The notes under the pieces are model-generated. The model had not been told where the DNA came from and made no database searches. It was given only the letters and a program-made list of their open reading frames with translations. The translations under genes were made by a program, and so were the position numbers. A DNA stretch of 64,000 nt from Acidimicrobiaceae bacterium (GTDB taxonomy: Bacteria; Actinomycetota; Acidimicrobiia; Acidimicrobiales; RAAP-2). Location: positions 1 to 64,000 of the forward strand of contig CANGMP010000001.1 in NCBI GenBank assembly GCA_947455165.1. The letters are read 5' to 3'. This document shows, one piece after another, positions 44,249 to 52,701 of this stretch (its first letter is position 1; each line of letters opens with the position of its first letter).

Positions 44249-45436
44249 CTACTTCGAAACGAAGTAGCCCACGAGCAGGGTCGCATTCCACGACAACGCA
44301 ATACAGACAGCCGCCAGGAGAGCCACTGAGAGGCCGTCTCGGTCGAGCCGCTTGGAACGACGGACGGGGTTCTCTAACAGGTGATAGGAGAGCACGGCAC
44401 AGAGGAAGGCTCCGGCAATCTCGATGATGCGCCACCACCACCCAACTGGGGGTGCCACCATCTGCAGCGGTATCTGAATCCACGCGAAGTGAAAGAGATA
44501 GAACGAATACGAGACGTCGCCGACGTATCGCACCGGCGCAAACTCCAGCAGACGCGCCGGTCCGAACTTCGACCCATGACCGCCCGACCAGAGCATCACA
44601 GCCGTGGCCCCACACGGCCACCAGGCCAGCAGTCCCGGAAAGTTTGTGACGTGCTGAAGACGCCAGACGGCGAGGCCGAGGGCCACCATGCCAACAAGGG
44701 TAAGGAGCGATGCCAGCCAACGCGCTCGGGCCAAGACCAACGACGGCATGAGAGCGACGAGGGCGCCGAGCGCTAGCTCAAAGAATCGGGTCAGCGGCGA
44801 GTAGTAGGCCGACACGGTGTGCGTGCTGAGCCCGCTGTGCCAACTCCACCACGCCGAGGTGGCGATGGCAACAACGACCACGGCCCCCAGGAGCCACGTC
44901 CGGCCTCGTCGTGGAGCCAGCCAGGTGAGTGAAAAAACTAGAAATGGAAAGAGGACGTAGAACTGCTCCTCGACTGCCAACGACCAAAAATGGGTCACGA
45001 GCGAAGGGGCGATGCCGGGAATGAAGTAGTCACTGGACGTCTTGATCAGACGAAAATTGGCCCCGAAGAGCGATGACCAACGAACGTCACCGAGCAACGT
45101 GTCGGGAAAGTTGGCTCCGAGGAGCCACCAAGCGACCAGGACCGTGGCAACCATGGTCAACGTGGCGGCGGGCAGAATTCGTCGAACGCGTCGGGCGTAG
45201 AACACCCCGAGGTTGCGCCATACCTGGCGAGGTGGCTGGCGATGCAGAAGGCGCGTAATGACAAATCCACTAATCACAAAGAAGACGTCAACACCGATAA
45301 ATCCGCCACCCATTCCAGGGACCGATGCGTGTGCGAGCACGACCAGTACGACCGCGACGGCTCGGAGCCCTTGAATGTCAGAACGAAACGCTGGAGTAGC
45401 TAGCGGTTCGGATTCCGAAGATGCGAGGGAAGTCAC
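44249..45436 (-). CDS. Acyltransferase-3 membrane protein without SGNH domain
   Basis: Membrane O-acyltransferase of 395 residues, about ten helices, with FRSDIQGLRAVAVVLVVLAHAS (His in LAHAS), GVDVFFVISGFVITRLL and FYARRVRRILPAATL. No C-terminal SGNH domain. The convergent neighbour is an exported SGNH protein, and the two stop codons touch (TAG|CTA), so this looks like a second split acyltransferase/SGNH pair. Strongly similar in the N-terminal part to the gene at 35033. Acyl acceptor unknown. Confidence 0.92.
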   Translation of the reverse strand: MTSLASSESEPLATPAFRSDIQGLRAVAVVLVVLAHASVPGMGGGFIGVDVFFVISGFVITRLLHRQPPRQVWRNLGVFYARRVRRILPAATLTMVATVLVAWWLLGANFPDTLLGDVRWSSLFGANFRLIKTSSDYFIPGIAPSLVTHFWSLAVEEQFYVLFPFLVFSLTWLAPRRGRTWLLGAVVVVAIATSAWWSWHSGLSTHTVSAYYSPLTRFFELALGALVALMPSLVLARARWLASLLTLVGMVALGLAVWRLQHVTNFPGLLAWWPCGATAVMLWSGGHGSKFGPARLLEFAPVRYVGDVSYSFYLFHFAWIQIPLQMVAPPVGWWWRIIEIAGAFLCAVLSYHLLENPVRRSKRLDRDGLSVALLAAVCIALSWNATLLVGYFVSK

Positions 45437-45488
45437 TCAGTGAACGTAGTTGGCATCGCCACAGAATGCGGGTCAAACGGAGCAAAAG

Positions 45489-45561
45489 CTCCCAGAGCAG
45501 GACTCGAACCTGCAACCTAGCGGTTAACAGCCGCTTGCTCTGCCAATTGAGCTATCTGGGA
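45489..45561 (-). tRNA. tRNA-Asn (GTT)
   Basis: 73-base cloverleaf: acceptor TCCCAGA/TCTGGGA fully paired, D-arm GCTC/GAGC, anticodon stem AGCGG/CCGCT with loop CTGTTAA (anticodon GTT), T-arm GCAGG/CCTGC with loop TTCGAGT, discriminator G. CCA not encoded. It lies just downstream of dnaG on the same strand. Confidence 0.97.
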
Positions 45562-45614
45562 TTGCGATGGAGCGATTTAAGTGTATCAGCGCCGCCACTC
45601 AACCTCGAAGCCGA

Positions 45615-47447
45615 CTATTCACCTTCGTTCTCGAGTGAGGACAGCCAGAAACGAAGGTCCTCTTCAACGTCGATCTGACTCGGCGTACCGAGAAGTTCGA
45701 GGCGCTGACGGACGTCTCGAATCACCGACAGGCCTGATTCGGCAGTGATGGAGCCATCTCGGATGTGGCGATTTATGTCGTGTAGCGCCTCTTGCGCAGC
45801 AGCCCGCAGAAGTTGCGCAACAAGTTCATCAATGGCACTCTCTTCGGCGCTTGGCGTGAGTGTCGACACGGTGTGATCTTCGACCGAAAGCATGGAGAGC
45901 AGCATCACTGGCCACTCTTCACCACGCCGCTCCAAATCGGCCAAGACGTTCACCATAAGTTCGCCTGAATCCAAGGCCTCAAAAGCCGTGCGCTGGACGG
46001 TGTCTAAGAACATGGCCGGGACGAGTCGACCACCGATGAGGTCGGGGTCACGCAAGAGTCGTCGCAATGCTTCGACACCCGGGCGATATGCCATGAAGTC
46101 GGGAGCGCGGGTAGGCATCGAGGGAGTAGGGGCATCCTCGCGCACCGGCCCGCCGCGGCGGGCCGCAACAACCTTGGGGCGAAGTACGTCGATTTCGACG
46201 CGGCACTTGTCAGCCACCTCTTGGAGGTACTGATCACGCACTAAGTCACTGGGGTGCTCTGCAATGACCACAACGGCCGCTTGGGCCACCCTCGCCCGAC
46301 TTTCCGGCGTGGCAAAGTTCCCTGCTTCGAGCACGCGCCGCAGTCGAAACTGCAAGAAGGGCTCAGCGCTAGCCAGAGCCTGGCGGAGCGCTTCGGGGTC
46401 CTTCATCGCCAGTTCCGCTGGGTCCATGCCCTTGGGGAAACTGGCCACCGCAACTTCGGCGTCGAACTGCTGCTCCCACTGATACACCGAGGCAGCGGCA
46501 TTTTGCCCGGCGTTATCTCCGTCGTACGCGAGGACGATGCGACTGGCGAAGTTTCGCATGGTGCGAAAGTGCTCTTCACTGAGCGCCGTGCCACACGTAG
46601 CAACGGCCCTTGGAATACCGGCTCGGAAGAATGCAATGACGTCGGTGTAACCCTCGCAGACCACAATTTCGCCACTCTTCACGACGTCGGCCTTGGCCCA
46701 GTTCAGGGCGTACAGGGTTCGGCGCTTCGAGTAAATGGGCGTCTCGGGTGAGTTCTTGTACTTCGCTTCCTCTCGGGCCGGCTGATCTGGAGCCGGCGGC
46801 AAGATTCGACCACCGACGGCAATGGCGTGTCCGCTGGGATCAAAAATAGGAAAGATGATTCGTGCGCGGAGGGCGTCTTGCTTGCGACCCCGCTTGTTGA
46901 CGAAACCAAGTCCCGTGCCTTCGAGCTCTTTGGGACTTACGTTGAGCGCTTGGCTCAATGCATCCCAGTCGTCGGGCGCCCAGCCCAATTTGAACTGGCG
47001 AACCGTTTCGCCGTCGTAGCCGCGCGAACGTAAGTAGTTACGAGCGGCTCCAGCGTCGGGTGATTCGAGAAGCTGCTGGTGATACCACGTAACGGCCCGT
47101 TCCATCACGTCGAGGAACTGTTTGCGCTGCTGACGAGCGGCACCGGAATGTTCGTCGTGCTGCAGCTCGACGCCAGCACGTCCGGCCAGATACTCAACGG
47201 CCTCCATGAAGTCGAGGTGTTGGGTTTCGCGAACGAAGGTGATCGCATCTCCCTTGGCGTGACAGCCAAAGCAGTAGTAAATACCGTCGACGGCATTTAC
47301 CGAAAAGGATGGTGAACGCTCGGTGTGAAACGGGCACAAGCCGCTCCAACGGGTTCCGGCACGCTTCAGCGCGGTGCGCTCGGAGATGATCGCGACAATG
47401 TCGGTCGCCGCCCGAACCCGCTCAATCTCCCCGTCTGCCAATGCCAC
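45615..47447 (-). CDS. dnaG: DNA primase
   Basis: RNA primase for DNA replication, 610 residues. CHC2 zinc ribbon: C38-P-F-H41 ... C59-F-G-C62; the Toprim core has EGYTDVIAFF (near 262) and YDGDNAG (near 312); the C-terminal domain that binds DnaB is shorter and less conserved. The GTG start at 47447 has the box TACCCT exactly 6 bases upstream, another leaderless-type start, divergent from the ABC gene. In most actinobacteria it sits near rpoD or dgt; here tRNA-Asn follows. Confidence 0.97.
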   Translation of the reverse strand: MALADGEIERVRAATDIVAIISERTALKRAGTRWSGLCPFHTERSPSFSVNAVDGIYYCFGCHAKGDAITFVRETQHLDFMEAVEYLAGRAGVELQHDEHSGAARQQRKQFLDVMERAVTWYHQQLLESPDAGAARNYLRSRGYDGETVRQFKLGWAPDDWDALSQALNVSPKELEGTGLGFVNKRGRKQDALRARIIFPIFDPSGHAIAVGGRILPPAPDQPAREEAKYKNSPETPIYSKRRTLYALNWAKADVVKSGEIVVCEGYTDVIAFFRAGIPRAVATCGTALSEEHFRTMRNFASRIVLAYDGDNAGQNAAASVYQWEQQFDAEVAVASFPKGMDPAELAMKDPEALRQALASAEPFLQFRLRRVLEAGNFATPESRARVAQAAVVVIAEHPSDLVRDQYLQEVADKCRVEIDVLRPKVVAARRGGPVREDAPTPSMPTRAPDFMAYRPGVEALRRLLRDPDLIGGRLVPAMFLDTVQRTAFEALDSGELMVNVLADLERRGEEWPVMLLSMLSVEDHTVSTLTPSAEESAIDELVAQLLRAAAQEALHDINRHIRDGSITAESGLSVIRDVRQRLELLGTPSQIDVEEDLRFWLSSLENEGE

Positions 47448-47517
47448 GCCTGCAGGGTAGTGCCCGCCAGCGACGCCGGGTTAGAAATCCTAGAAACTGT
47501 CGTAGAATTGAAGAACT

Positions 47518-48513
47518 ATGACCCAATTCGCTATTCAGGCACGCGACATCGTCCGGACATTCCGCGACGGTGGCGTCAAGGCCCTCGATGGCGTCTCACT
47601 CAACGTTCCGACCGGTGAAGTTTTTGGACTTCTCGGGCCGAATGGTTCGGGCAAGACGACCATGGTTCGCATCCTCTCAACGATCTTGGCCCCCGACTCG
47701 GGTAGCGCCACCGTGGACGGCAAGGACGTTGTTACCCAGGCCGACGCCGTTCGCCGTTCCATTGGTCTCGCCGGACAATACGCCACGGTCGACGAAAACT
47801 TGACTGGCTTCGAAAACCTGCGCATGGTCGGTCGCCTCAATCACCTGACCAAGCCAGTCGCCAGCGAGCGAGCCCACGAACTGCTCGCACAGTTTGGCCT
47901 CTCCGACGCCGGTGCTCGCCCAGCCAAGACCTACTCCGGCGGTATGCGCCGTCGTCTGGACCTTGCCGCGGCACTCGTCGCGAAGCCCCCCGTGCTTTTC
48001 CTGGATGAACCCACTACGGGCCTTGACCCCCAGAGTCGCCAAGACCTCTGGGTCATCATCGAAGACTTAGTGTCGACGGGCGTGACCGTGCTGCTCACCA
48101 CTCAGTACCTCGAAGAGGCTGACCGTCTGGCCAAGCAACTCGTCGTACTCGACCAGGGTCGCATCATCGCCGAAGGCACACCCGCGAGCCTCAAGGCGCA
48201 GCTGGGAACCACGGTGGTTGCCGTGACGTTCACCAGCTCTGCCGAAGCCAACCAGCACGTCGGGCTCATTCGTGACCTGACCACAAACGAGCCAAATATC
48301 GATGGGTCGATTGTTGAGCTCACGGTGAACTCGGGTCCGGCCGTGGCCGCTGAGGTGATCCGCCGCCTCGACACTGCCGGTGTCACGGTCGCTGGACTCG
48401 CGCTGCGCGAACCAAGCCTCGACGATGTCTTCTTGAACCTCACCGGCCACAAGGCCGAAGTCGCCGCCGAACCAGTGGCCGACGCTCCCGCTAAGCGAAA
48501 GGGTCGCTCATGA
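47518..48513 (+). CDS. ABC exporter ATP-binding protein (DrrA-like)
   Basis: ATPase of an ABC-2 exporter, 331 residues. Walker A GPNGSGKTT (near 40), signature YSGGMRRRLDLAAALV, Walker B LFLDEPTTGLDP, then the DrrA-type C-terminal domain (LREPSLDDVFLNLTGHKAE) used in daunorubicin/lipid and polyketide exporters. TAGAAT is 9 bases before the ATG. It overlaps the permease by 4 bases. Substrate unknown. Confidence 0.92.
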   Translation: MTQFAIQARDIVRTFRDGGVKALDGVSLNVPTGEVFGLLGPNGSGKTTMVRILSTILAPDSGSATVDGKDVVTQADAVRRSIGLAGQYATVDENLTGFENLRMVGRLNHLTKPVASERAHELLAQFGLSDAGARPAKTYSGGMRRRLDLAAALVAKPPVLFLDEPTTGLDPQSRQDLWVIIEDLVSTGVTVLLTTQYLEEADRLAKQLVVLDQGRIIAEGTPASLKAQLGTTVVAVTFTSSAEANQHVGLIRDLTTNEPNIDGSIVELTVNSGPAVAAEVIRRLDTAGVTVAGLALREPSLDDVFLNLTGHKAEVAAEPVADAPAKRKGRS

Positions 48514-49301
48514 GCACCACCACTCTCTCCCCCATCTCGCGACTTCGTTGGGCCTTTAGCGACGTCATGACTGTCGCCCAGCGAAACCTGCTGGCCGTCT
48601 TCCGCGTGCCATCAGCGCTGGTCTTTGTGATTATCCAGCCGGTGATGTTCGTGCTGTTGTTCCGCTACGTCTTTGGAGGGGCCATCAAGGCACCTGGCTC
48701 GAGCTACGTGAACTTCCTCATTCCGGGCATCTTGGTCCAGACCACCGTCTTTGGCGCCGTGGGAACTGCCATTGGTTTGGCCGAAGACTTGCAGCGCGGA
48801 CTCATCGAGCGTTTCCGCGCACTTCCCATGGCCCGCATGGCCGTACTCGCAGGCCGAACAATCTCGGACTTGGCTCGCAACGTACTTATCTTGGTCGTCA
48901 TTACGTTGGTCGGCTTTGGCGTCGGCTTTCGTCCCGGTGGCGGCGTTGTGGCCTACGTGCAGGCCAGCATTTTGATGCTGCTCTTCTCGTTCTGCCTGTC
49001 GTGGGGCTTTGCCTTTATTGGCCTGGCCGCGCCAAACAGTGAGACCGCACAGGCGATGACCTTCCCCTTGATCTTCCCCATCACGTTTGCTTCGAGCATT
49101 TTCGTGCCGGTGGCGACCATGCCGGGTTGGCTCCAAGTCTTTGCTCGTAATCAGCCGGTTTCACAGGCTGCCGAAGCGGTGCGCGGGCTCATGCTCGGGA
49201 CACCGCATGGCAACTCCAGTTGGATCACGCTCGGTTGGGCGCTGCTCGCTATTGCGACACTGGGGCCATTGGCTACTCGTCGCTACCGCCGCGCCGCCTA
49301 A
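48510..49301 (+). CDS. ABC-2 type permease (DrrB-like)
   Basis: Membrane half-transporter of 263 residues with six helices of the ABC2_membrane type: VFVIIQPVMFVLLFRYVFGG near residue 40, YVNFLIPGILVQTTVFGA, and the family loop ERFRALPMARMAVLAGRTISDL. Works with the DrrA-like ATPase (ATGA overlap). Candidate cargo includes glycolipids, polyketides or drugs; not resolved. Confidence 0.9.
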   Translation: MSTTTLSPISRLRWAFSDVMTVAQRNLLAVFRVPSALVFVIIQPVMFVLLFRYVFGGAIKAPGSSYVNFLIPGILVQTTVFGAVGTAIGLAEDLQRGLIERFRALPMARMAVLAGRTISDLARNVLILVVITLVGFGVGFRPGGGVVAYVQASILMLLFSFCLSWGFAFIGLAAPNSETAQAMTFPLIFPITFASSIFVPVATMPGWLQVFARNQPVSQAAEAVRGLMLGTPHGNSSWITLGWALLAIATLGPLATRRYRRAA

Positions 49302-49306
49302 GCCCC

Positions 49307-49723
49307 ATGAGCGTGACCGAACCGGTCCTCTCAGCCTCAGAACTTCAAGAGATTCTCGTTGCCGCCTTCGGTGACGGCGTACCGGTAGTTGACGCGGTCA
49401 CCGACCATGGCGCCACGGTTCGCTATGTCGTCTCGGAGCGTAATATTCGCCCCGGTGGAACCCTCAGCGGTCCAACCATGATGATGCTGGCCGACACGGC
49501 CGCGTGGGTGGCGATCATGTCGCGGGTCGGGGCCGAACTCTTGGCCGTAACGACGAGCTTTCACATGAACTTTCTACGCAAGCCGGCGTTCGCCGATCTC
49601 ATTGCCGAAGCCACGCTCGACAAAGTTGGTCGCAAGCTTGCAATCGTTTCAGTACGCCTCCACTCAGCGGGCACCAACGAACTCGTGGCCAACGCTTCAG
49701 TGACATACGCCCGCCCCTCGTAA
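49307..49723 (+). CDS. PaaI-like hotdog thioesterase
   Basis: 138-residue hotdog-fold acyl-CoA thioesterase (PaaI/4HBT type): RPGGTLSGPTMMMLADTAAWVAIMSRVG (the HGG-like region carries Ser/Gly instead of the usual His-Gly-Gly), with SFHMNFLRKPAF and VARV-type end strands. ATG at 49307 is used (a frame from 49220 lies inside the permease). It follows the permease by 5 bases and is probably in the same transcript. Confidence 0.85.
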   Translation: MSVTEPVLSASELQEILVAAFGDGVPVVDAVTDHGATVRYVVSERNIRPGGTLSGPTMMMLADTAAWVAIMSRVGAELLAVTTSFHMNFLRKPAFADLIAEATLDKVGRKLAIVSVRLHSAGTNELVANASVTYARPS

Positions 49724-49746
49724 AAATTTAAAGACTGTACTTTCGG

Positions 49747-49752
49747 TATAGT
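49747..49752 (+). promoter_or_regulatory. Leaderless-type -10 box (ion channel gene)
   Basis: TATAGT followed by exactly six bases and the ATG at 49759; no ribosome binding site. The upstream 30 bases are AT-rich and follow the thioesterase stop, with no clear -35. Confidence 0.6.
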
Positions 49753-49758
49753 TACACC

Positions 49759-50832
49759 ATGAACAAGCCATCGTGGATGAAGCTCTCAGTACTCGCCAAG
49801 GTTGTCCCCGGCATCTTCGCTTTCAATATCGCCGTGGTGGTTCCCATCACCATCGCCGCTGGTAGCGACACCGTGGTCACCCGGGGAATCACCAAGACTC
49901 CACCGAAGCCACTCGCCACCACGGAGATCGTTCACCTCGGCGTCGAGCCAATGCAGATTGCCAATGTCGACCTTGGCCACGGCACTTTTGAAATGAGCTT
50001 TTACGTCTGGTGGCGCTGGAAGGGACCGATCGACCCGGTCACCTCGACATATTTCACCAATGCGACAAACGCCTCAACGAATCGAGTCATTGACTACTCG
50101 TTCCTTGACTCTCACAACAACCAGAAGCCGATTCTGTTGAAGGACGGCTACTGGTACCAGCAGGCCTACCTGTCGCTCGGCTTCTCCGACGCCTTCCCCC
50201 TCAATCGCTACCCGCTGGACGTCCAAGACCTGCAGGTTCGAGTTGAGAACACCACCTACGACTACAGCCAGCTGAACTACATCGTCGACCATCATGTGAG
50301 CAAGGACAAGGACCTCGTCGTGCCCGGTTGGACGACGAAGGATATTCAGTTCAAGGAGTACCTCCACCACTACGGCACCGACTTTGGATACACCGACCGT
50401 GGCGAATCGTTCCAGGACTACTCGCTCTTGACGTTCAACGTCCACATCGAGCGACCAATGTCGCATTTCTTGGGCAAGTTGATGTTGCCGCTGATGGTCG
50501 TCTTGCTGGCGGCCGTGACCTCACTCTTCTTGAAGGCCGGCAACTTCGATACTCGCCTGGCGCTTACTGGAACTGGCCTCTTGACCTTGATCTTCCTCCA
50601 GCAGGGTTACTCGGCCGAACTGCCTAGCCCAGTGCCGGTCGTCTTAATGGACAAGATTTATGCGCTGGCCTACGCCGCAGTGCTCGTCACCTTCTTCCGC
50701 GTCATCTGGACAACTGACCGCGTGCATCGCAAGCGTGATGAGGAAGAGCTCTTTGTAAAGAGCGACCGACGACTGGCCTGGATTATCTTCGCGGGCTTTG
50801 TCGGCGGCACCACGCTCTTCGTATTGTTCTAA
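49759..50832 (+). CDS. Prokaryotic pentameric ligand-gated ion channel (Cys-loop receptor family)
   Basis: 357-residue homologue of GLIC/ELIC. After an N-terminal signal (12-34) comes an extracellular beta-sandwich domain (about 50-235), with FPLNRYPLDVQDLQVRVE (146-163) at the place of the Cys-loop signature (Y/F-P-x-D-x-Q), without the two cysteines, and PGWTTKDIQF (189-198). Four membrane helices follow: M1 237-258 (GKLMLPLMVVLLAAV), M2 264-283 (the pore helix, DTRLALTGTGLLTLIFLQ), M2-M3 linker with Pro (AELPSPVPVV), M3 293-316, a short basic/acidic intracellular loop (RVHRKRDEEE) and M4 337-357. Ion selectivity and ligand are unknown. It has its own leaderless-type promoter and overlaps the convergent membrane gene by 4 bases. 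Confidence 0.93.
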   Translation: MNKPSWMKLSVLAKVVPGIFAFNIAVVVPITIAAGSDTVVTRGITKTPPKPLATTEIVHLGVEPMQIANVDLGHGTFEMSFYVWWRWKGPIDPVTSTYFTNATNASTNRVIDYSFLDSHNNQKPILLKDGYWYQQAYLSLGFSDAFPLNRYPLDVQDLQVRVENTTYDYSQLNYIVDHHVSKDKDLVVPGWTTKDIQFKEYLHHYGTDFGYTDRGESFQDYSLLTFNVHIERPMSHFLGKLMLPLMVVLLAAVTSLFLKAGNFDTRLALTGTGLLTLIFLQQGYSAELPSPVPVVLMDKIYALAYAAVLVTFFRVIWTTDRVHRKRDEEELFVKSDRRLAWIIFAGFVGGTTLFVLF

Positions 50833-52685
50833 GAAGCGGTCCGTACGATCCAGAACTTCACAGCTCCGTGGTCTCGCACGCGCGGTGGACCAAAAGCATC
50901 AGTGACGTATTGGGCCGCAACGTCGTACTCGGAACCATGTTTCGTAGCGATGATGATTGAGACTCGATAACGCCGCACGAATTCGCGGAAGGCCTTGACG
51001 GTTTCGGGACCACGTGGAGGCATGAGCTCGTCAAGCCCCGGTACGCCTTCCATAATGCCGGCGTTCGTAGCACCCCAGAATGGCCTCAGAAGGGCAGTTG
51101 ACACTGAGGTCGGCTCCAGCAGTGGAACGCCTTGATTGTGACCTTTCTGGTCGCCCACGATGGCCTCTCCCCCGATGAGCGAGAATCGCATCGACATTTC
51201 GGACTGAATCAACATCGCGTTGTTGAAGAGTGGGTTGGGGTACGGGTAAAAGAGTGCACGGTCACCGGGCTGCACAACCGCTCGATACTCCGGCGATCCA
51301 AACCATGAGCTTTGGTTGGTGGCGACCGTCGAGAAGCGAGCGGCGGGAACCAAGCACCACAAGATCAATGCGGCACCAAGGACCGAGGCGACTACGTGTC
51401 GGGGACGAAGACTTGATGGCGATTCACGCCAAGCCTTTTGAATGGTCGAGAGAAAAAGACCAGTGCCGAGAGCAACAACGACCCAGACCAAAAAGACATA
51501 CCGAGTCGGCAGAATTTCAGAGAGCACCGGAATTGAATGGACCCACGCCAAGGGCGAAGGTACGGAGGTGTCCCGACTATTGACCCAGATGGAGCCGCCG
51601 AGGCTCAACACGGTGAATATCGCGAACAAAATTGCGAGGACTCGGGCGGCCGCCTGCTGGCGATATCGCCATAACCCATACAAAAGCAAGGCGAGCAGGG
51701 GAATACCAACGTAAGCACCCCGCTCAAGGCTGGAGCCCACCAGCGGGTCTAGCAGGAGTCGGGGGCCGAAGCCCAGGGCGTGAGACCACGCATTGGGGAA
51801 GACGAACTCCGCGAGGTCAGTTCGAATGCGTTCGGTCCACGGGTGGGGATTGCCTCGGACGGCCCAAGGCCCAAAGAGGCTCACCGCAACCGGACCGGCC
51901 ATAAGGGTGGCAAAGAGCGCTGTGAAGGGCACGAGCGCCGCTCGGAGAGCTACCCGGGCCGACCTGCGCTGTTCGGCGGTAACGAAAGCGGCAGCGACAA
52001 CCGCTGCCAGAGCGATTGCTAGCAAATCAAGCACCACGCGCTCGGCCGAAATGAGGAATTCGGCACTCAGCAACACAGCGATCCAGCGGGCGAGGCGGCG
52101 AGGCGGACCCTCCTGACGCACGAGGCGCCAGGACAGCCAGAACAGCAGCGGCGGGAGTGGCGCAAACGTCAAGAACAGGTGAGCGTGTCCTTGGGCAATT
52201 GAGAAGCTCGAAAAGCCGTACAGCAGACCAACAACAAAACTCGCAAACCGCGTGAGTCCTACGCGAGTCGACACAAAGTAGGCCGAGGATGCACTCAGCG
52301 CTAAGGCCATAGGCATCAGGAAATTGAACACCGTCGTTGGACCCATGAGCCATGTGAACGGCGTCATCAAAATTCCGAGTAACGGCATGGAGGTGTTCGA
52401 GAGGAGATTTACGCCGTGGGGTACGGCAAGCGCCGAACTCCAAAGCGGATTCAAACCGTGGGCGATCGCGTACGCGGGCCACGCCAGGAACCACACCTCC
52501 TGTACTCCGTCACCCGACGGTGCCATAGGTACGTTTGATGCGTAAATCGTGATCTGTGAATTCTGAAGAAATCCAAGTTTGCTGTAGAGCAAATAGGCGT
52601 ACGCCGTGTAAATAATCACCACGAGCGATGAAGCTCGAGACGGCTTGCGGTGAAACTGTGAACTACGGTGCGAAAGCTTCCCCAC
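50829..52685 (-). CDS. Polytopic membrane protein, GT-C glycosyltransferase-like
   Basis: 618-residue membrane protein with about twelve to thirteen hydrophobic helices over residues 20-440 and a soluble C-terminal domain (about 450-618). The layout (first loop with DGVQEVWFLAWPAYAIAHGLNPLW, then many helices, then a C-terminal alpha/beta part) resembles actinobacterial GT-C-type proteins that use polyprenyl-phosphate sugars, but I do not see a decisive catalytic motif. Function is therefore not assigned. Alone on the strand; 16 bases upstream of glyQS on the map (downstream in transcription). Confidence 0.7.
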   Translation of the reverse strand: MGKLSHRSSQFHRKPSRASSLVVIIYTAYAYLLYSKLGFLQNSQITIYASNVPMAPSGDGVQEVWFLAWPAYAIAHGLNPLWSSALAVPHGVNLLSNTSMPLLGILMTPFTWLMGPTTVFNFLMPMALALSASSAYFVSTRVGLTRFASFVVGLLYGFSSFSIAQGHAHLFLTFAPLPPLLFWLSWRLVRQEGPPRRLARWIAVLLSAEFLISAERVVLDLLAIALAAVVAAAFVTAEQRRSARVALRAALVPFTALFATLMAGPVAVSLFGPWAVRGNPHPWTERIRTDLAEFVFPNAWSHALGFGPRLLLDPLVGSSLERGAYVGIPLLALLLYGLWRYRQQAAARVLAILFAIFTVLSLGGSIWVNSRDTSVPSPLAWVHSIPVLSEILPTRYVFLVWVVVALGTGLFLSTIQKAWRESPSSLRPRHVVASVLGAALILWCLVPAARFSTVATNQSSWFGSPEYRAVVQPGDRALFYPYPNPLFNNAMLIQSEMSMRFSLIGGEAIVGDQKGHNQGVPLLEPTSVSTALLRPFWGATNAGIMEGVPGLDELMPPRGPETVKAFREFVRRYRVSIIIATKHGSEYDVAAQYVTDAFGPPRVRDHGAVKFWIVRTAS

Positions 52686-52701
52686 GGAGTCAGTATTCCA
52701 C

